42,835 nt of DNA from NCBI GenBank assembly GCA_032718475.1, contig JAUCBJ010001619.1, positions 1 to 42,835 of the forward strand. Direction: 5' to 3'. This DNA is from Nemertoderma westbladi. Lineage: Eukaryota > Xenacoelomorpha > Nemertodermatida > Nemertodermatidae. Numbering within the stretch: position 1 is the stretch's first letter; the number at the start of each line of letters is the position of its first letter. Below the pieces are notes generated by a model that did no database searches, was not told where the DNA came from, and saw only the letters and a program-made list of their open reading frames with translations. A program made the position numbers and the translations under genes. Shown in pieces: positions 21,701 to 27,217 of this stretch.

Positions 21701-22802
21701 CTCGAGGACCTCGGAAGTTGAGACAGGCGTTGAAGGTGACGACTCACGAGAACCTGCTACCAGAGAAGGGCCCGAGCTAGTGGGAAAAAGTTGGCCTGCG
21801 TTAATTCCAGCTGCCAAGCTTGCATTACTGTTTAGAGCGGCTGTTTGTGGGTTTAAACAGCTTCCTGACGACGACGGCGTGCAATTTGCACATGGGCGTT
21901 GCGCCCTGACACATCCACATCGACTGGTGGGGCTACATCCACTACTCACGCAGCCACAGCAGCGCTGTTAACTGAGCGACATTGGATCCTGGTTGTTAAC
22001 AGTACAACGTAATTTATTGCAGTATTTGTCAAATCGAAATATCAGTAGGCCTAATCTTACGGACATCTACAGAGACTGTGAAAATAATTACATATTTGTT
22101 GCTATTATTATCATATGTCTATTGCTTAGGATTCACTTGTTGGATGGATGTGGGACAAATGGGTGGAGGAGATAGACTATTCTCTCGCATCGATCAGGGC
22201 ATAACCAACTCACAGGTCGTTGTCCCTTGCGTTACGCGATCCTATCTTGCGTCGAGATTCTGCGTTGCCGAAACACTATTAGCGTTCGAACGCAGAAAAA
22301 TGATATGCCCAGTGATATTTGAGGACATGAGGTAAATTTACCCAACCCATCCAATCCACAAGTTTAACATATTTAAATTACATAAACTAAGCATGTAAGA
22401 GCTACATTAACTTATAACAGAACATATTAGTATAGTTCCTCTATAAACGTAATATTTGTCTTATGAAATTTAAACTTATATTCTAGAACTCAATGTTGGC
22501 CTCCGTCCGGAGACCTTGCTGTCCCTTTTACAGGGACGATCTACCTCGATTACACGACAGTTTGTGAAGGACACGATAAACGAGGTTCGTCATCACATGG
22601 ATTAAACGAGTTTGTGGACCGACTCAGAATATATCTTGATCATAAAAACTCAGGAATAAATAAGAGTAGCACAGTGGAAGGGAATAATGGTAGAGATGAT
22701 ACTCAGGGTACGAATAAACTACATCGATACTCTGAGTTTGAAGAAGAACTAGAATTAAAAATTGACCCGAAAATTACAACCAAATGTTGTGTTATTCTTT
22801 AA
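9535..22802 (+). CDS. Roc-COR-TIR (ROCO family) protein with C-terminal CaaX box, seven exons seen
   Basis: Seven exons join in phase: 9535-9771, 13806-14090, 15965-16179, 16582-18073, 18452-18707, 22130-22331 and 22487-22802. Together they encode about 1000 residues. In order they give the Roc P-loop GQDRAGKTS (about 18-26), a 95-residue charged insert, the Roc G3 motif WDFAGQ (227-232), the rest of Roc, a COR domain, a Cys-rich segment, a TIR domain from about residue 804 and an acidic tail ending KCCVIL. ROCO proteins are large GTPases in which Roc and COR work together; TIR domains serve adaptor signalling or NAD cleavage. A TIR partner points to innate immune or stress signalling. The start codon is not identified: the first exon begins in phase 0 after a strong acceptor, so at least one 5' exon is missing or lies further upstream. 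The antisense LITAF gene and a LINE lie inside its introns. Confidence 0.8.
9802..9807 (-). terminator. Polyadenylation signal for the LITAF gene
   Basis: TTTATT on the plus strand is AATAAA on the minus strand, 110 bases past the stop codon of the antisense LITAF ORF. The position suits a short 3' untranslated region ending inside the host intron, close to the Roc exon. Confidence 0.45.
9918..10418 (-). CDS. LITAF-domain protein (LITAF/SIMPLE family), antisense within an intron
   Basis: A 166-residue ORF with the complete LITAF signature: CPYC (Cys 102 and 105), a Cys-rich hydrophobic stretch from about 123 to 143 (CLCCIFGFCLCCCLIPLC), then KDFKDVHHFCPVC (Cys 154 and 157) and the terminal LGIHKR. 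In the family these cysteines bind one zinc and the hydrophobic stretch dips into the cytosolic face of endosomal or lysosomal membranes; LITAF proteins act in endosomal sorting and have been linked to LPS-induced responses. The first 95 residues are low-complexity and proline/serine-rich. No exact PPxY is present, though PPSTSY (70-75) comes close. The gene is intronless as read. An acceptor-like TACTATAATACAG near the start leaves open an upstream exon. It lies on the opposite strand in the first Roc-COR-TIR intron. Confidence 0.9.
   Translation of the reverse strand: MYYNTAAAKKHLELADEDQKDSLLLTTNGMKDQLLSTSDIKAPLIPTNNNLIVAPVLTADNKCHPPITVPPSTSYKVSHEGIASQPIGAVAYLGDKPVVLACPYCNCKVKTTVQYKHGDLSWYSTCLCCIFGFCLCCCLIPLCAKDFKDVHHFCPVCATQLGIHKR
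10419..11912. other. AT-rich intronic DNA, no gene seen
   Basis: Intronic for the Roc-COR-TIR gene and upstream of the antisense LITAF gene. It is strongly AT-rich with many ATAATA runs, and includes a small dispersed-repeat fragment at about 11548-11566 like the 3.4-3.9 kb units. I see no coding exon and no clear LITAF promoter. Confidence 0.5.
11913..12661 (+). repeat. 22-bp minisatellite, about 34 copies
   Basis: A near-perfect tandem array of a 22-bp unit combining GGATGTTGGAC with GGATCCATCAT. Variation is concentrated at the left edge (ACGGAGCC variants) with a few single-base changes near 12164, 12492, 12563 and 12588. Because the unit has no stop in any plus-strand frame, ORFs of 196-258 codons repeating MLDGSIMDVGRIHHGCWTDP arise; I do not regard them as genes. 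Each unit contains the near-palindrome ATCCATCATGGAT. Confidence 0.97.
12662..13805. other. Intronic DNA with TTTG/GT simple repeat, no gene seen
   Basis: Begins with a (TTTG)n/(TG)n run at about 12679-12708 and continues as AT-rich DNA. Short ORFs here have no recognisable character. An inverted single match to the minisatellite unit (ATGGATCCGTCC) lies at about 13113-13124. Confidence 0.5.
13806..14090 (+). CDS. Roc-COR-TIR exon 2: charged insert within Roc
   Basis: Acceptor ATACTTTACAG ends at 13805 and donor GTAAAG starts at 14091; 95 codons, phase 0 at both ends, open throughout. It begins AEYYARIANHIVSKLEEQK and becomes highly charged and low-complexity, ending with TKRRRRSNEIE. It falls between the P-loop and G3 exons, so it expands the region around switch I. 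The KRRRR run could serve as a nuclear localisation or acidic-lipid binding patch (inference). Confidence 0.7.
14178..14445 (+). repeat. G-rich GGTGGCAAAGGGGG minisatellite and poly-G
   Basis: Irregular tandem repeats of GGGGTGGCAAA-type units starting 88 bases after the exon 2 donor and ending in a long poly-G run (14426-14443). The RNA-like strand is the G-rich one, so the intron transcript could form G-quadruplexes next to the splice donor. The proline-rich ORFs on the opposite strand are a by-product. Confidence 0.9.
14595..14738. repeat. Foldback of 15-bp units (long inverted repeat)
   Basis: Three units reading GGACAATTGCGACCC-like (14595-14643) face five units reading GGGTCGCAATTGTCC-like (14661-14738). 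The inner 49 bases of each arm are complementary with a single mismatch around a 17-base AT-rich loop (14644-14660), so the transcript can form a strong hairpin. One more single copy of ATGGGTCGCAATTGTC lies at about 14518-14533. Confidence 0.9.
14740..15580. other. Intronic DNA, no gene seen
   Basis: AT-rich intron of the Roc-COR-TIR gene. The only structured element is a truncated tRNA-like sequence at 15112-15146, listed separately. Confidence 0.5.
15112..15146 (+). repeat. Truncated tRNA-like fragment
   Basis: TAGCTCAGAGG, an A-box/D-arm-like word, is followed at once by TCCCGTGTTCGATTCGGGA, a perfect five-base-pair T stem with B-box loop. The anticodon arm is missing, so it cannot be a tRNA. 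It is probably a SINE remnant or a deleted tRNA pseudogene. Confidence 0.5.
15581..15594 (-). promoter_or_regulatory. CTCF-like motif
   Basis: On the minus strand CCGCTAGATGGCGC fits the known bilaterian CTCF core CCRSYAGRKGGCRS at every position. It lies in an AT-rich intron 370 bases before the G3 exon. A chance match or part of a repeat is possible. Confidence 0.3.
15595..15964. other. Intronic DNA ending in poly-C tract
   Basis: Intronic AT-rich sequence with a poly-C run at about 15894-15914, just upstream of the acceptor TTGTTTTTCTTTAG that ends at 15964. No gene seen. Confidence 0.5.
15965..16179 (+). CDS. Roc-COR-TIR exon 3: Roc G3 motif
   Basis: 71 codons plus two bases between TTTTTCTTTAG and GTAAGA. 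It contains LSLSIWDFAGQSIYYTTHQV, the hallmark strand and G3 motif of Roc domains (WDFAGQ). The split final codon (AG) is completed by G at 16582 to give Arg. Confidence 0.9.
16582..18073 (+). CDS. Roc-COR-TIR exon 4: rest of Roc and the COR domain
   Basis: A 1492-base exon after TCAATTTCTAG with donor GTAAGT at 18074. It starts RAIYLLVFNLED, the Roc strand after G3, then PVFLVGTHRG in the G4 place. The COR domain follows, with the typical NWLRFEEFL and LVILNPCWLIDVFKKVIT segments, and a C-terminal Cys-rich part (CQCNQGC and later cysteines). In canonical Roc the G4 motif reads THxD; here the Asp is Gly, which would weaken guanine specificity. The exon ends in phase 0. Confidence 0.9.
18452..18707 (+). 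CDS. Roc-COR-TIR exon 5: linker and first TIR strand
   Basis: I place the acceptor at TTATTTATATGAAG (exon from 18452). An alternative at TATCACCAG (exon from 18479) keeps the same frame and would remove nine residues. The donor is GTGAGT at 18708. The exon encodes a polar linker and then PEIFISYNWNIQNSVKELKQ, box 1 and helix A of a TIR domain. The last codon is split after one base. Confidence 0.75.
18708..19400. other. Start of intron 18708-22129; tRNA-like remnant
   Basis: AT-rich intron. A second weak tRNA-like remnant with GTAGCCCACCTGAGTTCGATT lies at 18931-18951, and a run of GTCTGTCC-type words at about 19178-19230. No coding exon seen before the antisense reverse transcriptase. Confidence 0.45.
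19409..21967 (-). mobile_element. Broken non-LTR (LINE-like) retrotransposon, antisense in a TIR intron
   Basis: Three minus-strand frames together cover one reverse transcriptase. The first (about 21967 down to 20813) starts with a Cys-rich segment (RCGCVRAQRPCANC). The second (20939-20427) carries LLVDAKNAFNSVSRP, with the first catalytic Asp, and EGWTQGDPAAM. The third, down to 19409, has QCWYADDS with the YADD catalytic motif (20261-20272) and ends with a SHALSCKSGG stretch like the zinc-knuckle region before a restriction-like endonuclease. Frameshifts near 20.8-20.9 and 20.43 kb, and the lack of an ATG at the 5' end, make it a dead copy. It is GC-richer than its surroundings. The exact LINE clade is not clear to me. 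Confidence 0.85.
22130..22331 (+). CDS. Roc-COR-TIR exon 6: core of the TIR domain
   Basis: Acceptor TCTATTGCTTAG ends at 22129; donor GTAAAT starts at 22332. The exon reads GFTCWMDVGQMGGGD, the box 2/BB-loop region of this type of invertebrate TIR, then IDQGITNSQVVVPCVTRSY, SRFCVAETLL and MICPVIFED. The Glu in SRFCVAE (about residue 876 of the joined protein) aligns with the Glu essential for NAD cleavage in SARM1 and plant TIRs (SxWCxxE). Phase fits on both sides. Confidence 0.9.
22487..22802 (+). CDS. Roc-COR-TIR exon 7: end of TIR, acidic tail, CaaX box
   Basis: After acceptor AACTTATATTCTAG the exon begins with one base that completes an Arg codon, then TQCWPPSGDLAVPFTGTIYL, the final TIR strand of this family, and NEFVDRLRIYL. 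A polar, acidic tail (FEEELELKI) leads to TTKCCVIL and TAA. CVIL is a CaaX box whose final Leu predicts geranylgeranylation; the neighbouring Cys could be palmitoylated, as at the end of RhoB. Membrane anchoring is inferred. Confidence 0.9.
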
Positions 22803-22903
22803 TGAACTTAAAACTAAAAAATTAACATTATGAATGGGAGATTATTTTAGTCTTATTAAGCCGGGGAATGTCTGTTCACCACCATGGCTATTCTCCCACA
22901 GTA

Positions 22904-22909
22904 AATAAA
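22904..22909 (+). terminator. Polyadenylation signal AATAAA
   Basis: AATAAA 102 bases after the TAA of the Roc-COR-TIR gene; a well-placed 3' end signal. Confidence 0.5.
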
Positions 22910-23872
22910 CATTATTTTTGTAGAAAATTAACTGTAATAATAACTATTATTATTAATTTAATTATTGTTAACTACTACAATGATCTTTGAGTAATAAATG
23001 ATCTGATTTGGTTATATTGCTGTAATAATACGGGACATGCTCAAGAAAACAAATTGCTCTAATGTTGCAATGACGTCACTGCAAACCAGTATTACACCAG
23101 TAGTGCGTCAATATACCATTGTTTATATATATCGTTAATGATGCGAAAAAAAATTGTTATTTTTCTCGGTTTGAGATTAAATTTGTAAGGTATTTATTTA
23201 TTTACTGATTTGATAATTTATTTTAATTAATTAATTTATTACGTCAAGCTACTAAATATCGCGCGCTAGGCACCCACTGCGGCCTGTTCTGAAAAAGCTT
23301 GAAATGTACTATATTCGCACGCGCCAGCCAGTTATCAACAAGCAGAAACGTGATTGGCGCAAGTTTGCTGTGCTGCTTCCAAGTGGTTAGTTAGTATGTA
23401 TCAGCCCTATCACACTTTGCCTCTTCTTCTCCTTTGGGAACTTCACTCTACCGTCATCCTGCTAGTTTGAGCATCCTGAGAAAGCCCGCTGTATTGGGGC
23501 GAAACCTACCGATCAGCTGTCTGCAGTCGTTTGATCATTGATTACATGCATGTCTGGGTCTCCAGTCGACTTTTATTAACTCCGCGGCACGTAGCTCATA
23601 GACCATTTGACCTATGAGCTTGAAACTTATATCACAAACGCGCCTATATTGTTGGCATGCTCTCTGAAAATTTCAGCCAAAAGGCATGCAGTGGACAGCT
23701 AGGGGCAAGTCGTAGACATTGCGGCGCCAATTTCAGACAATTTGTGCCAATTTCGTAAGCGTTCTAGCTCTGTTACTATATAGCGGATCGAGACCGTTGC
23801 ACTTTTAATCAAAAGAGGGGGAGTGGAGCTACTTTATCAATATTTCAGATCCGCATCTCGATCAATTTTAGG
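22910..23872. other. Intergenic DNA with a possible Penelope-like terminal remnant
   Basis: AT-rich at first, then a moderately GC-richer block at about 23260-23560. In it CTGAGAAAGCCC (23476-23487) and GGGCGAAAC (23497-23505) flank a short loop, the pattern seen at the ends of Penelope-like elements. No coding sequence seen. Confidence 0.4.
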
Positions 23873-23930
23873 GGGGTTAAAGGGGGGACAAAAAGGGGGG
23901 ACAAAAAGGGGGGACAAAAAGGGGGAAATC
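23873..23930 (+). repeat. GGGGGGACAAAAA short tandem repeat
   Basis: Four to five units of a 13-14-bp GGGGGGACAAAAA repeat. A related GGGGGGACAAAA word recurs alone near 24276, suggesting the array grew from a dispersed repeat. Confidence 0.8.
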
Positions 23931-25292
23931 AATAAATCTCAAAAATACCACTTGGGGAAATTTAATTTTCTCAAAATTGTACGCTGAACTTTTTTTAAAC
24001 TTTAATATATTTTAGTACTATTCAATAGCTATCTACTGTATTTTGAACATTAAGCCTAAAACTATATTTTTCTGGGAGTAAATGGACAATGGAAATTTTT
24101 GTCCGCCAAAAATTCCGTTTTTTTTTTAAAAATCACGCAAATTTTAGAAAACCAATATCTCGATAAGCGTTGGTCTAGAGGTTCCAAAATAAAAATGAAG
24201 TCCGTCTGATTTTTTGAGTTCTACAAATCCACTATACATTGTTTTATAAAAAAAAATAATCTTCAGGGGCCATAGGGGGGACAAAATTTCTTTAAAAAGG
24301 GCCAATTTGTTTTACTAAATTGGCCATAAATTGGCCAAATGTGGTTTTCATTGAAAATGGTCTTATAACTTATTGAACCATTTATTCTTGCGCAACTTTT
24401 CACCAAATTTCAGCGTGTTTTTTATTTTTGGCCAAAAATCACAGTGCTTATGAGAGGAGAGTTGTAAATTTTTGATGATTTGCGAAAAAAAAAATTTTGC
24501 CCGAAAACACTTTTTCTGGTAAATATTGATGCGCTGATTCCAAATTTCGAAACCGTTTTCGATTACAATCAATAGAAAAAATAGAGCATTTTCAATTCTG
24601 GAATTTCAAATACAGTACTGTACGACAAAAAATTTTTTTTTTTGAATTTTTCCAAATCACTTAAATCTTATTGTATCAACTTATATTTGGTATTAGTAGA
24701 TGCGTAAACAGATTTTAAGTGTTTTAGGTATATTATGATGGAATTGTACCTATTTTACATACGGTGTTAGAAGCACTTAATTCCAGAATGACTGTGTGAA
24801 ACAAAAAGATAGCCATGAAACTGCAAAGTTAAAGTATTTTTATTCTTATAACGAACCTGCCTATTAATAGGCCAGGGTAGTTTTTGTCAAGAGTTGAGCC
24901 GTTCAAAAACACGATGTGGTTGTACGTGTGTGTGTATATGTATAACCATCCAACATCTCAAAACTCAAGCAGGTACGCAAAAATTTTAATAACAAACTCT
25001 ACATAGATTTTTGTTGCGCACAAAACTGTATATTTTTGTGGCGTTTCGATCACGGGGTTACTGAAAAATAGCGGTTTTGAAAATTTAATGTCGAATTCAC
25101 CGATTTCAACTCGTCGAGTATGCACCAACTTTTTCATTTGGGCTATTCAGTCATTTGAGCAACATATTTGAGCCTCAGAATCTTTTCAAATATCGCCAAT
25201 CTCGCACAGAACGTCGCCAAAATTTGTTAGTCCGGCAAAAAAAACTCACTAATTCGTCTAAAAGAGTTAAATTATTGGTTGCAGAATAATAT
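23931..25292. other. Non-coding repeat-like DNA, no gene seen
   Basis: AT-rich sequence with poly-A/poly-T words and diverged interspersed-repeat character. No ORF with protein-like composition on either strand. Confidence 0.45.
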
Positions 25293-25735
25293 GATTCAAC
25301 TAGAAAAGCCAGCAAGCTGGCTATAAGGAGACCGTCCATAGACAAACGTTGTGTTAGTTGGGTCCCTCCTCATTCATAATCATCAACCTATAAAACATTT
25401 GAACGGCCCAGTGCTTACAATGATATTCCCATAAGATTCACTGGGAAGAGCTATTTAGCTGGGGGGTAATACATTATACAAAATAACAGTTGATGTTTGA
25501 TTACTGTCTGGGTTAGAGTGAGATAGTAATAAATTTGGCAAGTAATATACTTCTCTTTTGTTTGGGCTATCCATTCAACAAATAGTAGTAGCTTACTAGG
25601 CCCACATGAGTACCAGCAGCTGGTGTTTCTATCGTTGAATTGATGGCAATTTTCGTGTTTTCATTTTCACTCTCCCAGGGTACTGGTTTCAGGGGCAGGT
25701 TCGTTTAAAGCCAGCTTGCTGGCTTTCTAGTGTAG
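25293..25735. repeat. Segment bounded by inverted near-palindromes
   Basis: CTAGAAAAGCCAGCAAGCTGGC at the left end (about 25302-25323) is matched in inverse by GCCAGCTTGCTGGCTTTCTAG at the right end (about 25710-25730). An outer pair, AACGAACCTGCC at about 24858 and GGCAGGTTCGTT at about 25696, suggests a larger foldback or MITE-like element around 24.86-25.73 kb. No ORF inside. Confidence 0.45.
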
Positions 25736-25822
25736 AAAGTGTTTCTCCACAATCCTCATCAACACTTCTTGTGTTGATGGGATTGGGGCTATAAAATATA
25801 ATATGTTTATCCGGTGTTCGGA

Positions 25823-25920
25823 CACTCCCCCCCCCCCCCCCCCGGACACTTCCCCCCGGACAGTTCCCCCCCGCTCATGTAGGACACTTCCCCCCCAAAC
25901 ACTCCCCCCCCCAGACACCC
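25823..25920 (-). repeat. C-rich array of GGACACTTCCCCCC units (inverted partner)
   Basis: Irregular 14-20-bp units of GGACACTTCCCCCC type with a poly-C run. It is the reverse complement of the G-rich array at 26606-26680. The glycine-rich ORFs across it are by-products. Confidence 0.85.
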
Positions 25921-26605
25921 CCTTGCAATATTTTTAATAGGATTTTGTTGAATTATATAATATTGTAGTACTTTATATATTAATTTGGTTAACATTCAAT
26001 ACAGCTCCTACTTTAGGCTTAGTCAATTTATTATCTTATGATACAAACATGAATTGATTATTTCAAAACGGTCTCAAAGTCTACATACAAGTCTACATAC
26101 ACACGTCAACATTTGACTTACATTAGGAATATACTGGTTTCAATGGTGGTTGTTGTTTTATCCTAGTAGACTTATTGCTTGCTTATCTGTCAGTTTAGTA
26201 TTTTGTTATTAAAAAATAATGTGATTGATGTGTACTAATCCAAGCAGTAGACAATCTTGTGTTTCAATTTAACTTTACAACCCAGCCAAGTGAATGTCCT
26301 GGACCGTAATTGGTTGTATTCTAGCTTGTTGACCAGGGGAACTATCCAACCAGCGATTATCATTTCTGCCAGTTAGGCTAATAAAGATATTATAATAAAA
26401 AAAATGTGACTATGATATGAAAAACACACCATAGCACAAAAAGTACAAATGATGAAAAAAATATTTTATTACCATCAGAAAGCCAATTAAATTCTAGGAA
26501 AAGTCAATGAATTTCATAATAATACATAAAAATCATCATCATGAATTTCTAAAAATAAAAAGTGTTGGGCAGATTCTGCCCAACCCCAGGTGGAATAGGG
26601 TTAAC
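25921..26605. other. AT-rich spacer between inverted G-rich arrays, no gene seen
   Basis: About 690 bases of AT-rich DNA between the C-rich and G-rich arrays. No exon, RNA gene or recognisable element. Confidence 0.45.
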
Positions 26606-26680
26606 TGGGGGGGAAGTGTCCGGGGGGCAAGTGTCCGGGGGGGAAGTGTCCGGGGGGGGGGGGGGGGGGGGGGAGTGTCC
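26606..26680 (+). repeat. G-rich array of GGGGGGAAGTGTCC units
   Basis: Four GGGGGGAAGTGTCC-like units and a long poly-G tract, inverted relative to 25823-25920. A G-quadruplex on the plus strand is likely. Confidence 0.85.
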
Positions 26681-27026
26681 TAGATCCTGTTTATCCCCAT
26701 CCCTCCTGTATGACCCATCTATCCATGTATATTGCAGAGGTAACCAAATTTCTTATAACAATGGAATATTATACATACTATTATCTATTATATGTGGATA
26801 CGATAGGGGGGTAACAGGGGTTGTAGTCAGTGGGTTATGGAACAGAATGATGTGCAATTTTGTAAAATAACATATTTTAATGTTTTAGTATTTTAATTTT
26901 AACCTGCTCGCTCCCTTCTTCCCTCAATTGGTAACAAAATAGTTTTATTGTTTCGCTTAGAAAATTAATGATATAATGTTATTGTATGTCAGTAATGAGA
27001 ATTGTAATAATGTCAATATATTGTAT
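26681..27026. other. AT-rich DNA before the 692-bp array
   Basis: No coding features. Its right end contains AATATATTGTAT (27015-27026), which reappears just past the far end of the array (32714-32725). Confidence 0.45.
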
Positions 27027-27217
27027 TAATTGAAAGTACCGACATACTGACTAATGGGGCTTGGTGGTATAAAAATATAATAAACTACTTAGGGCTTAAT
27101 GTCCTGATCCTATGTTTTTTTTGTTAGATTAAGGGGTGTAAGACTTCAGTGTTTAACCATTTATTATATTTATATACCACCAAGCCCCATTAGTCAGTAT
27201 GTCGGTACTTTCAATTA
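27027..27217. repeat. 58-bp inverted repeat at the left edge of the array
   Basis: 27027-27084 is the reverse complement of 27160-27217 with about one mismatch, around a 75-base loop. The right arm is part of every 692-bp unit; the left arm occurs only once, outside the array. Confidence 0.9.
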
